Position numbers and translations under genes: made by a program. Source: Phlebiopsis flavidoalba (lineage: Eukaryota > Basidiomycota > Agaricomycetes > Polyporales > Phanerochaetaceae). From it: DNA of 64,000 nt. Shown here one piece after another: positions 35,851 through 47,564 of the stretch; the first letter of the stretch is position 1; the number at the start of each line of letters is the position of its first letter. Location of the stretch: NCBI GenBank assembly GCA_035772785.1, contig JAOCPU010000058.1:1-64000 (forward strand), given 5' to 3'. The notes beneath the pieces are model-generated. The model saw only the letters and a list, made by a program, of their open reading frames with translations. It was not told the origin of the DNA and searched no databases.

Positions 35851-38150
35851 CCTGCAGTCGGCAAGCCTTCAAAAAGGCGCTTTGATGTGCTTATGTCATC
35901 GCTGAAAAGGGACACCTAGAACCACGTGGTTGGAGTCAAAGGGCGACATCACTGAGCCAGACGACTCAGACTTAAACACCTGTTTCGCACGCCACCTCAC
36001 AGTTTCAATCGCTATGGTCTACCCAGCTTATCAATTCTCACAGCACTGTTCTACCTCAAGAGCGCCTACTTGTTGAGCAAAAAATCCTTGTGGGAGATTT
36101 TGAGGCCTAAACTTCGACGCGCGACGAGTACCAGGAACCTGAAACTTACAGAGCCCGTGAAGATGCTCTATCAGATCGTTTCAAGGCTCAATATTTCAAT
36201 GTTCAGGTAGTGACTATTGAAGGTACGTGTTTTCTTTCTCACATCGCTTGGTGCTCGACCACGTTAAAGCGAATCTCAGATCACGTTCTACCAGAATCGC
36301 AGACTTGGGCATTTCAACCAACAATATTCGCACATTGTCAACCAATTGAAGGCTTCACTGAAAATCGGTCGTTCAAAGGGGACATTTGAACCTGAAACAT
36401 GGCTTGCGCCATGCAAATCTCACGAAGCCCCGCTCTCCGAGACGACCTAGCCCTGATGACGTAATCCATATTTTGCCTAACAGGCGTGTAACGGTTTCGG
36501 CAGCCCTACTTATACCATTCTACCACAGGCCATCGTAATCCTGCCTTTTGGTGTGCAAGTCCAAGGTGCAGATTTCGACCATGATATCCTCCCAGCTACG
36601 TCCAGGCTCCCTGTGGTCTTTGCCCCTTCTACGTCACCGCGAAGCGTTATCAAGCAGATTGTTCCCAGGAATTCTGGCTACACCTTGATATTTTTGGGGC
36701 ACGCTACAGCCCCGGCTTACATAAGGAGACTTGGGAACCGGTCATCGAGTGTCTGTTGAACTCAGCTCCTCATTCAGAAAGGGAGCCCCGAAATCAGGGA
36801 AAATATGGGCCGTTGGTGAGTCACCTTTTTCCTCCGTCCAGACATGGCGTGTAACGTTCTGACGATGGACCGGTAATGCCACTGCAGACTGTCCCAATCA
36901 TGGAGAAAGTGCGCCTCTCAACGAGCACAGTCCTTTCTCGCGATTATGCCAACGAATGTATGTCTTCATGTCCGCAAAACTGGCTCGTCTGGTTGATGTC
37001 ATTGACTTGGAATGCGTACAAGGGGATGGCTACGGATACCCCCTCGCGCATTTGTATGCGCTACTACAAGCATCTCCCGGAGGAGGTCAAACCTGCTCGA
37101 GCATCGGCTGATCATTGCCGGTCATTCTCCTTGGTGGGAACGCTGCGTATGGTTTTATTCACATTCGTGGCGTCGAGTTCCCCAACCAATCCTAATGCGT
37201 ATCGACAGTGTATTATTGACGAAACTTGCCCCCCACGTGCAACTAGAAGCTATCATCCTGCTGGACGCAAACATTGGCCCTTCGTACCCCGAAAGGGATC
37301 AATCGGACTCCGTCCTACAACAACAAGTCCTATGGTCAGAAACCCGATGTGTGGCGTAATCGAAAAGACGCTCTGAAGTCGATTGCTGCAAGTCCCGGGT
37401 GTAGAAACTGGGACAAACGAGCCATAAACCTTTTTGTGGTACGTGCATCGCGATAATTCTTCCGCCTCGCATACTTAAAATTGCCTAGACTCATGCTGTG
37501 ATTACTCATCCTGCTTCAAAATACGACCCTCCATACAAGTTCCATGGGGTCATGTTAGCCTGCAAGAAAGAGTATGAAGCGGTACGCCCACTTTGATCGT
37601 GATTTTTACTCGGCATTATGTAACGGGTCTTCAGTCATGTTATCGTGCGCGGAGTTCATCAAGAAGACGCTCTCGAACAGTTGTATCAGTTATACACTAG
37701 CTCGGTTCCTGTGCATCTATATCCTGAGTGCTAGAGATGAGTTCAAGTACGTTCATTGCTGCTATTGTCCCAGGATCCGTGGCTTATTCGACTCTTGCAC
37801 AGTGCCCGGTGGGTTGAAAGAGGCGCAAGTACAAGCGAAGTACGGCCGCGGGCCTGCCAGTATCCAGTGGATTGAGAACGCCACTCACATGGTGCGCCGC
37901 GTTAAGCATTGCTGTTCTAGTACGACGCTGAGGAACTCCGTGTCACAGTTTTGTTCAGCAAAATCCTGAGGCGACTGCGAAGTGTATCGAAAACGTCATC
38001 GTTTTTAACTTATCCCCGATTCAATACAAGCTCTAGGAACTTGTACACATGCCAGTATGTTGGAATGCACCACTGATCGAGGGCATTCATCTAGGGCTCT
38101 GCGAGACGGCGCGACGACCCATCTAGATTCGACGTCCTTTGTACGCCGTT
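35851..38150 (+). repeat. Direct repeat copy D (pair with 56755-58975)
   Basis: Sequence from CCTGCAG...CCTTCAAAAAGGCGC (35851) to the CATCTAGATTCGAC segment (about 38120-38150) is a close match to 56755-58975 in the same orientation. It covers an upstream region and a whole hydrolase gene. From repeat start to the gene's stop codon this copy is 74 nt longer than its partner (2186 versus 2112 nt), through many 1-3 nt insertions. Confidence 0.9.
36585..38036 (+). pseudogene. Alpha/beta-hydrolase D; C-terminus -YKL
   Basis: Frame-broken copy of the same hydrolase as E. Visible: SGYTLIFL (about 36674), with extra bases inside the HxTG loop; CPNHGE with codons shifted (about 36893-36910); LIIAGHS at 37108-37128, where the nucleophile-elbow frame is lost through an extra C at 37129/37130; HVQLEAIILLDANIGPSYP (about 37236-37290); and KKEYEAV (about 37565). 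The C-terminal part has extra T residues relative to E near 37947 and 38003. The end reads IQYKL before TAG (38034-38036). YKL is PTS1-like but noncanonical. I treat it as a pseudogene because the literal frame is destroyed; sequencing error is an alternative. Confidence 0.75.
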
Positions 38151-38159
38151 CTGGCCGAA

Positions 38160-38720
38160 GAGTACCCCGTGCTTTCACGAGTGAAATGTGGTTGCGGGCA
38201 AAGTGCTGAATCTGTCTGAGGCCATATAGCGAGGATCATCAACTTCAAGGCCGAACTTATGAAGTTTATGATTATCCTGCAACGTTGAGATTCTGGCTCT
38301 TTGTAAGCATTCCGTGCCAATTTGCGTCGTTTGCTCTCAGCGCTGGGTACACATGATGATTTTTGTGTCGCCAGTACAGCCCCAACATCACCTATTTCTT
38401 TCTGTTCGTCGGGGGGCGCGTTGCTTACCCTTGCCAGCGTAGACCTCCTTTGTGTATTACCAGCGTTCCCGACAAAGAATCCTTTTCGGATTTGTAACGG
38501 AAACCACTTGGTCCTCCTCAAGACAGTGACCACGGCTTGCTTCTTCACTCTCCGGTAACCCGTTCCGCCTTCGCGTGTAACGAAACACTCGTTGCATAAG
38601 GGACGCAAGAGCGCAAGGTTCTTAGAGACCAAGAGGCGGAGACCCGGATCTATGCAAATATTGTCGCTGTGTGTTGCGAGCATCGTTTGTTGTAGCAGTC
38701 AGCTCCTGAGGTGATGGACA
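38160..38720 (-). other. 186-codon minus-strand ORF, unassigned
   Basis: The minus strand is open from 38683 to 38123. Its translation is basic and Ser/Arg/Cys-rich (KQAVVTVLRRTKWFPLQIRK), without recognisable domains. It may be chance. Confidence 0.25.
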
Positions 38721-38830
38721 CTAAAGAGACAAGCCGGCTAAAACTCAACCTCTTCGCACGCCGCCTCACAAATACCAGTCGTCATGGCCTAGTCAACTCA
38801 TTATCTACCAAGGACAGTAACATCGCAAAA
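38700..38830 (+). repeat. Short third relic of the D/E repeat
   Basis: CTCTTCGCACGCCGCCTCACA followed by CATGGCCTAGTCAACTCATTATC resembles CTTCGCACGCCACCTCACAG and CTATGGTCTACCCAGCTTATC near 56861-56915 of copy E. Similarity stops after about 80 nt. Confidence 0.4.
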
Positions 38831-41800
38831 CGGATCAACATTTGACATAAAATGCCATTTGCCACGAGACACCGCGGTGTTTTCCCCCTGCAATCGACAC
38901 CAATCGAGAGCTGAAAGGTCTCATGGGGTGATGGTGAATGGTGAATCTTGTTTGTTTCTCCAAGTGGCTACTCGAATTAAGCGTGTTCCTCTTGATACAG
39001 CTTGGCAATAAGCTCAGAAGTATAGAGTATGAGGTGAGACAGCCTCTCCTCAAGTCTGCTCAGGTCGCGTCCTCTGCAGTGGCTGGTTTGTGGGGCCTAG
39101 CCTACGATCGTCGCTAATCATTGTGTTTCACAGATGCGGAGGGTCCACCCAACAAACCAAAATTGCTGCAGGACTCTCGCCCTCGATGGACAAGTAAGAC
39201 CACGATTGACTCAAGAGAAATGCTGCTCACACATGAAGCGCACATAATTCTCAATTTAAACTTGCTCCAGTATATATTGAGCGATATTCAGCTCCCTTTG
39301 GCACTTTCCCTGTACATGCCGCCTGATCACCCGTCATAGAATAGCCTTAGACTCTTCGGTGTTGATATGAATGACCAGGCCTCGCTCTGTAGCAGTAGAT
39401 GCTTTACCACTCTAAACTTGACATTAGCGTTGGGGGAGTGAGATGCCAGAAATACTGAATTCTCACCATGGCCTGGCTGATGCTTTCATCGGCTGAACCG
39501 TGTGGGGGCGGATCCACGGATCCTGCTCATAGGAATAATACCGATGCTTGCGGTGGCGGCACACTCATGAACGAGTCTCGCATGTTGAATCTGTCGTCCG
39601 ATTTGCAGCCGTGTTTAAGCACTGCAGACGGGTAGCGCAATATATATCACGTACGATGCCAGCAGGCAATTGGCATACACTGATTAAGGATCATATGACC
39701 TGAAAACTATCGAAAAAAAGCCGCTCACGTACAGTTTCCGAGTGGAAAGAACACTATACTTTGTTGTCAGAATACAAACACGCCCGACATTTTAGATAAC
39801 TTGATCAAAAGCAAACTTACACGCAATGAACACGAAAATTATGCGGCATGGTCACAAGCTGGACAATTAGTGACAATGTGTATCATATGTGTCGAACCCA
39901 TCAACTCACTGCAATTAAGCTAGCCATGGCAAGGAAGCTATACAGTCAAACTAGCTGAGTAGGTGATGGAGTCAGTGGACTAGCCGTTGATACTTTTACC
40001 TTGTTAATAAGCCTGTGTTAACCGTGTATACCCATGAGAACGTTGATATAAGTCTCTGTACTGATGACGCATTTGAGAAACAGGCACACAACACAAATTT
40101 AACTCATGAAATGGTACCTTGCATTAGGAGACTGTCGTCTCTTTCGATACAAAAGAAAGACATAGAGTCCCGGCTAGCACAGCGTCAATGATAAATAGAA
40201 GTACAAGGTTCAGCTCCAGTATCCACTGTTTAGAAAGATTTGAACATTGTCAACGTGAGTTTTAGGCATCTAGTCGCTATTGAATATATACGCACATGAA
40301 CTTTGACATATTGGATCAGTGTTTTGGTCTGCACGCTAAAATAGGTACCAACACTTTTGGTGGTCAAAGCTTTTGCCCTGACGGGGAGCTTACTTACGAT
40401 TTAACTCCAGAAGCTAAAATATTTTATTGAGATATTCAGTACCTTAAAAAACAATGCTCATGACATACCTATAGTTATTCCTGTGTAATGGACGTGGTTA
40501 TGATATATAAACGCTAACCTACAGATAATCGAAAAAGAAGAGTTGTCGGACGCACCAAATAGAGCCATGATGGGCATCATCTGCGCGGTCAGTTATCAGT
40601 CATCTACTCTTCACGTCGAAAAAATTGAAAGCACGCACCAAAAGTGCCACCGACCAGCGACAACGATTGCTCACTGCCATCTGATAGGTCAGAGTGTATT
40701 CTGTTAGGCGTGTAAATGCCATACAGATCCATATACGAAAAGCAAAAAGCCAGCTAGAATTACATCAATGACGAGGTGCTAGTTGAGCCCATCTCACTCA
40801 CAATCGAACAATTATATCATTGACAGCCTGTACATTCAATTCAAGTGGCAATCAGACCACACGGCATCGTTGCGTGATAGAATCCAGAGTCTTGTACCCA
40901 CTGTAATAAATAATCCGCTCTGTGAAAGCGTGAGCTTGGGCCTGCCTGTAATTCTGACCATGTCTGCATACCCCAAGACTCCTTTAAATATGCACATTGC
41001 ATAGTGAGGTTTTGAATCAAGCTGCGGTTCCCTGTGGGGAAGCTTACCATTCAAGATCCAGCGCTGGCAATCGGGTTGTTGAAATTGATGATAAGATACC
41101 TTGGATCACACTAGTAAGAGGCTCGTGTTGCTGTAAAAGGCTTCGATATCGCCTCACCAATATACGGGGTGAATAATGAGGCCCATGTGAAGTGTATTCA
41201 ATGCCCTATGCGATATTCACGGCTGTGTTAATACTTTCCATCTTCCGTTCTTAGCCAAGAACGTGAGCCCACCACAAAGCTAGAACCTGATTGACGGTGA
41301 GCGTACATTACAAAAGATGAAAGATAATTGGGGAGGGTAACGAACAGTTATTCGGATCCGTGTATCTTTTTGGAGAGCTGTGAGTCAAGTAGTAGAACGA
41401 TTGAATGCATGTTCCTCCATAGAGGCTAAACCAGAAGTAAAGTTAGAGTGATAGTTTATTCGGGCGGCGTATGGGGCGCATACATGGAGGCAGCAAATGC
41501 ACCCAGTAGGGGTACGCCTAATGCGTCTGAGGCTTTCAAGCTCGGTGGGAGCTACAGAGCTTGCAAGTGACATTAGAGATAGTACCGGATAACGAGGCTC
41601 GGAGCTGGGATCTTTTAGACTTTGCGGACAGGAACCGCCTTTTTGTAACGTTTATATATCATATTCGTGGACGACTAGAAGCCTTGAATCTTGCTTTTAA
41701 TACCATTATATTGAGCGTAGAGGTCAGCATGTTGGTGTTTATGTGATGATTTTTTAATCATCAGACTGCGGTCCCCAGCTGCTGCACCCGAGTGGCTTCT

Positions 41801-43290
41801 GGCACTAGTATTTTTTGCAGATGAGAAACACTACTGCTCCATGTGTGCGTGAACATGGAGTCTGAATCTGGGGTAGATAAATAAGCTCTGTTAGATGACT
41901 GTAACGAGAACGCAACCGAACGCATAGTGCGAATTTGGAAGGGCAGAGTCGGAATTTGGGCTTTCACACGATGCAACGAAAAGTCTCGGACCCAGTCTGA
42001 GTTCGCCCTTCGGCATCTGCATCTTTGGTCCGATAGCAGCCACATGAAATTGATACGATGTTGTACACACTCACTATCAAGATGGGTACCAAATCAATAC
42101 TGTCCACTAACCTTATCATCTCGGAACTAGAACTAGTGACAAACAACCTCTTTCGGCTCTGTTGAAATATGCTTTCTCCTGTATCTAAGATGTCAAAAAA
42201 TGTTCGAACATTGCCCCCTGATGACATCATTTCGAGTCGTTTGTTAGTCAGCAGTAAAGTGAAGTTCTATAAATTACCGACTGGGACAATGAACTCTGAA
42301 TCCCTATTCATGTGACTTCCATCTTCGTGACAATCGTGGGAAGGGGGTCGTAGTGAAACGCGTCAATAGCAAAGGTGCTAGATGCGTGCGACTACCACCT
42401 CAACTAGATTCTCAGCCCCGAAGATTGGACATAATCCATTCTCTAGGTGAAAGCCTGGGTACGACTGTTAATCAAATTTTCGGGGCGAGACTCACATTGA
42501 TATATGAGATCGTCAGCCTCTCTCGAAAAAGTATCTGTTCAGAGTCTTGTACGAGCAACCATCAAACAAAGGTTGTGGGATCCAACTCTGGTCTCCCTCG
42601 CTTGAACTTGAAGGTACGACAATCACCCAAGCTATGGTCATGAATCTCAAGCCTCTGCTAGTTTGAGCCGCCCTCGCAACACATTGTGCCACACTCAGAG
42701 TGGTAAAAAAAAATGGGATATATTGCCCTGATTGTTGCGAACTCAATGCTTAGGCGACCAGAGATGGAGTAGTAGAGCTGAGCCTGCATTGATCTACACT
42801 GAGAGTATAAGTAGGTTCAGCGATTCGGGATAAGAAGGGAAGCAGAGTTTTGTTGGGTACGAAGAAGGCCGCCTTGGGGGAATATTAACGCTCTCATAGG
42901 CAATAGAGATACACAACACTAGACTGATTCGGATGGGACTGCGCGCACTTTCAGATAGTGAGCAGACGGATGTGACGTGTGATTTGGTTTCAAATGTTGA
43001 GGGCGTGAAAAGGTGAAGCGGGGTGACTTCCTACTTCTGCCTCTCCTTCAATAAGATAAGATACGGTCATAAGCGAGAAACTCACGCCTACCAAGAGGCC
43101 ATGTCGCGCATGTTTTTGGTGGTAGAGTCTCGTTGATGTACTATCGTTGTAACTTATGGCTCCTGCGCAGATGATGTATAAACGGAGTGTATCTAGAGTA
43201 AGGATAGGCAGGAATCGCGCAAGCTAGTCACTAGCGTGATGTTAAAAAAACGTGAGGGGCGCTTCTGATGTCACATGCTGCCACATGTTA
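38830..43290. other. AT-richer gene desert
   Basis: About 4.4 kb with visibly lower GC than the flanks, short frames only (longest about 96 codons) and no recognisable protein, tRNA or transposon signature on either strand. Could be an old repeat remnant or ordinary intergenic DNA. Confidence 0.5.
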
Positions 43291-44830
43291 TCTGAGTGAC
43301 AACGCAAACAATCACATCTGTTACCTTTCCTGCAAGGCTTCCTAGGTCACGGTGTACCCCCATAGTTTTAACCTGTTTTGATTTCTTTTCGCACCGTCCT
43401 TTGCACTGGGCTTGTGTGGGTGCACCGGATGCTCTAGATCATCATCTATGTGTTTTTTCGCCTCAAGCACGGCATGTTGTCCCATGCACCCACCGGCCAC
43501 CGCTTCCTCGTGGTTTGTGAATATCCTTTTCCTCTGTGCTGCCGGCCTAATGCTGACGTTCGCATAAATCCCGGTAAGCTCGATTCATTCAAAGAGGTAG
43601 AGCTAAGGAGGCCCGGCTATCGACTCTCGACCCTTTTCCCTAGGAATTCTTGCGAGCGTATCGCGCTTCAAACGCCAATTGAACATCCTCCAGCTCCCAG
43701 CTCGAGAGAGGTCGCAGATGCTGAACCCCATCGGAACCCATTGATAGCCGGGTAAAAGATGCCTTTAGCTTGGAAAGGCTTTCCTTTCGCTGATTTCTCC
43801 ACGCTCTTAGGTTCGAAGCCAGACAACATCGTTTAGTATGTGTAACGCAAGCTCGGTGGGGGTATTGCCTCCTACTTCCTGACTCTGGTGCTATTCTTAC
43901 CAAGTTCTCTGGACCGTTGTTCCGTATAGACTGCGCGCATGTGGTTGCTCATTGATTGAGGCAGTCTTTCTTGTGACGACGGATAAGGCTTCCGTAACCT
44001 GGTCCTCTGCTTGGGCGGCCTCTTAATGTATAAGGAACAGAGCTCCAACCTTCCAACAAATATGTATGAGTCACGTGGACACCATTGGGAGTTACCAAGT
44101 CATCCCATACGCAGACTAAGAACTCATCAGAAGATCATCGATCACCTATGACCAGCGCCCCAGAGGCCAAAGTGACTTGGAGCGTCGGTCTTTCGGGGTT
44201 GTGTAGCTCTAGTGGAGCTTTTACCACCCTCAATGATACTTGATACCCTGACTACTCAGTATTGTAAGTGTCCGGAAATATCACGTCCTTCCCTACTGAC
44301 CGGGTGGTTTCTGCACCCTTTTATGACAGCTACCAGATGGCGAACTAATGGTCGTACCCGGCGCTCGACAGTACTCGAAGTAAGCGGAGCCAATCCTGGC
44401 CGTTCGCACTGGAGAAAAGCCGCGAAAGAGCAGATACAAGGCCTTACGGGAGCCGCGTTGATAGTCCCAGGTAAGAACTGTATCTGGTTTGTTACAGGGA
44501 TATCTTGACTCCTCTATGAAAGCCCACCTTAACCGGTTAGCCTAACAGGTGTAGTTACAGTTCTTGTACTCTTCTGCGGAAACTGGGCGTGAGAAGGGCA
44601 CTTGGAACCCCGTCCGCGCGCGCACGCTGGAAACGAGTCGCCGCTTCACTCTGCCGTCCACTGGTACCAAAGAGATGCTATTGACAATCACGCTTCACGT
44701 GGTACTAGTTCAATGTCAGCACTGCCTTCGAATGAAGAGGCGAAGGGTACCCTGGAGGCTGCTGTCTCCGAAGCAAAAGCGAAGGTTACCCTGGAGCGAG
44801 ATGTGATCCTGAGTCGTGGAAAGGCTTAGT
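43290..44830. other. Unassigned coding-like region
   Basis: Plus-strand frames at 43450-43755, 44212-44508 (GRTRRSTVLEVSGANPGRSH) and 44602-44829 (EEAKGTLEAAVSEAKAKVTL) read like protein pieces. On the minus strand IPTELALHILNDVVWLRT-like sequence near 43860-43810 recalls an F-box start. Neither can be confirmed. Confidence 0.25.
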
Positions 44831-45416
44831 AACGTTCATGAATGAGAGAGTGCCTTGAATGCCGACCTCAATGGTTTGGCGCCGGGAACGAGACCATTAC
44901 GAATGATGGACATCCAACGGCAAGCATCCACAGCACTGTAGCTTTATCGTATGATATTTCGAATCTGCCATAGTCGCTTGTCTCTCCAAACATCACTCTA
45001 GTGTTTCTATCAGCATTCCGGTCCGTCCACCTTAGGATATTTTCATCGGTGCGTTCAGACATTTGATTATCTCACGCACGCGCACTTTCCTCGCCGTCTT
45101 ACTTCCTTGTGATAGATTGGGATTTTAAGCTTGTACTCGAGCTCGATTCTGTGAGTCCTTATCGACTTTTTACAGACAGGTGCGTCTTTTAATATGTAAT
45201 GATTGGCCCAGTTCGAGGGTGATAAAAACAGCCGATGAGATAGACATCTACGCCGCACTGAAAGGAACTATCCCTAGCCGAAACATGATGATCGATTTTG
45301 TCAGACAAGTTGAAGGGCCGCTCTATATATCTTGGCTGCTGAAAACGAGCTGTTACGTCTTACAGTTGTACGCTCCCGCTGCAATTACGCATATACATTC
45401 CTCCCGCTAACAAACC

Positions 45417-46269
45417 ATGTCTTCTACCCTCAAAGCCTTCATACTCATATCCTATGCACCATTCTCCTTCGCGCTGGCGTTAATCCGCCCCACCGCCGCC
45501 GTCTTCGAAAGAGAATATTGTGTACAGGGGCCAATGGTTTGAATACATGTCTGAGAGAAGTCTTGTTTATACCTGGCACAGGTAGGGTAAATTTGCATTG
45601 CTTTCTCAAGCAATATCCGACCAATCTGGACGGCCTTTGACTGTGCTATAGGGGCTGTCTGTAGTCACAGCTCTCTGTCACCACATTGCTGCAGCCTTTA
45701 TAGCGTAAACTTGGGCAGCCTTACAACCCACCCCTAGTTTAGTACTGGCAAAAACGTATCATCTGCGGTCTGCAAACAGGGCTTCCCATCTCTCGGGGCA
45801 CTCGTATCACTCTCACCTCGCCTAATGAGCGGTATCACGGTACTCGACCTCATGCTGCTTGCTGCCGTTACTCCGCACATGGGTGCTACCGTACACTGGG
45901 AGAAATGTTCACCTTTGTAAGTGTTTTGGTTTGCTATCAAGAGCGATCACACCCTGATTACGAAGGGCCCTTACGCCGTCGTGCGACACCCTTCGTACAC
46001 GGCGTCATTGCGATGATCATCGGCGCACATCTTGTAGGATTTCGGACCGCATGAGTTCATCTCGCAATGTAGTACAAACGTTGACGCGTCATCGGGGGGG
46101 GGGTGTGTTTCATTTACATGTGGAAAACACTTACCGTGTATTCGGTGATAGCGATGTATAGAAGAACTAGAATAGAGGATTTTGAGCACCTGTGCAGGGC
46201 AGATTTGGCGAGGACTGGGAAATTTACAGGAGACAGGTTCCTTACAAGCTTGTTCCGTATGTCTTTTGA
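45417..46269 (+). CDS. Protein-S-isoprenylcysteine O-methyltransferase (ICMT)-like
   Basis: Integral ER-membrane methyltransferase that carboxyl-methylates prenylated C-terminal cysteines using S-adenosylmethionine; basidiomycetes carry expanded ICMT-like sets. The start at 45417 gives MSSTLKAFILISYAPFSFAL, a membrane segment. Further blocks: TPSLVLA (about 45728); CYRTLGEMFTF (about 45884-45916) ending at GTAAGT; KGPYAVVRHPSYTAS (about 45963-46007), the conserved cofactor-binding signature; MIIGAHLVG; a long intron or shifted stretch; YSVIAMYRRTRIED (about 46138-46180); and the diagnostic end RRQVPYKLVPYVF with TGA at 46267. Several frameshifts separate these blocks. It lies 1.3 kb upstream of a P450 on the same strand. 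Confidence 0.75.
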
Positions 46270-46279
46270 GCCGCAGTTG

Positions 46280-47560
46280 AAGCTAATAGCGTCCCCCTGA
46301 AACAAATTTGATCATCGTTCCGATGCAAAGCCGAAAGTCGAACCTGCTTGAAAGCTCTATCCCTCAAGTTTATGCGTAAAATGTTAAGCCCACTAGCAAT
46401 ATGACTGGATAATCCATTCCCTTGATAGTAGTGGTAGGTCTTCGCCCTTCTCAGACTCGAGGCTCACAATTTGGTCTAGTGTTGGTCGCGGTGATGAGAT
46501 ACTCGGCACTTCCCTGTTGAGTTCTCAATCGCTTATTCGTTGCACGCTGGCACGCAAGTACTCCAGGAGATAGTAAGAGAGGGCTCAATGTACCAGGTCT
46601 GTTCAGAGCTCATGGTTCAAGAAATGCCTCCACAGTCACGTGTGTTTATTGACTTCGTTGAAGGGACCTTGTACAATGTTAAGTAGGTTCATGCACCGCG
46701 ACGCCGGGAATTGTGGCTTGATCGTGTCCCTTGAAGGTTCAAAGTTTTCCATTTTTTTTTGATCGGGAGCAGGGTCATATCACTAATATCTGTAAAGGGA
46801 GGGTTGCATCTTTGTGATGCGCGACCAGCGCACTTGGTCGGTAATGACGAGGACAGTATATCAACACTCAATCATACAGAATTTTCAAATTTCGGATCTC
46901 GGACCTGTGGCAGTGAGACAGTCAAGCTGTATCCTCTGTCGCATCACATCTTCGAACTGCTCAGAGTGGCGCCTGAACAGCTTCTCGCACGCTCGGCTAA
47001 ACGATACGTTCAAGGATATCATGACGGCCTTCTTGAAGCTGGCCGCATACAGATACTGGTCAAGATCCCTCTCTCATCGTACTTAGGTGTGGAGTGCCAC
47101 GCCCTCTTTGCTTCCAAACACTATTTCTGGGTCGCGTCGCATCGCAATCTCTATGGGAAAATATCGTGTGGCTTCATAAGGTGAGAAAAACAGACCAAGT
47201 GCATTAAGGAAGGAGTTCTGCATCTGACATGTATTAAATCGAAGGGTAATGGTTGCCTCCTAGAGAATTCCGATTCCTTCTGAGGTTGGAATATTTTAAC
47301 CAGGGCGGTCGTGTGGCTCTAATCGAGTACTTGCAGCCGCGTTTTGTCGACTCGGAATCTCTCCACTCCGCGCGCGATATCTCTAAAGTCCACGATGACA
47401 CTCGATATTCCGTCCAGAATTTTATGTGGTGGCTCTCTTAATAGGAGGGGTATGAACTTAATGTTCACTAATACTCTTCGAGATAGTAATTAACTTTACA
47501 AATTTCTGGCATAGGCAACCTCGCTCTTCCTCAACAGGCGACCACTGAAAGGAGATAAAG
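46280..47560. other. Interval with one 141-codon ORF, unassigned
   Basis: The plus-strand frame 46759-47184 (PLSHHIFELLRVAPEQLLAR) has no family I recognise. A T/A run at 46751-46761 precedes it. The rest is noncoding by eye. Confidence 0.3.
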
Positions 47561-47564
47561 CCGC

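Noticed and set aside
39000..43000. Retrotransposon or DNA transposon in the gene desert.
   Set aside because: No reverse-transcriptase, integrase or transposase motifs, long terminal repeats or clear inverted repeats could be seen.
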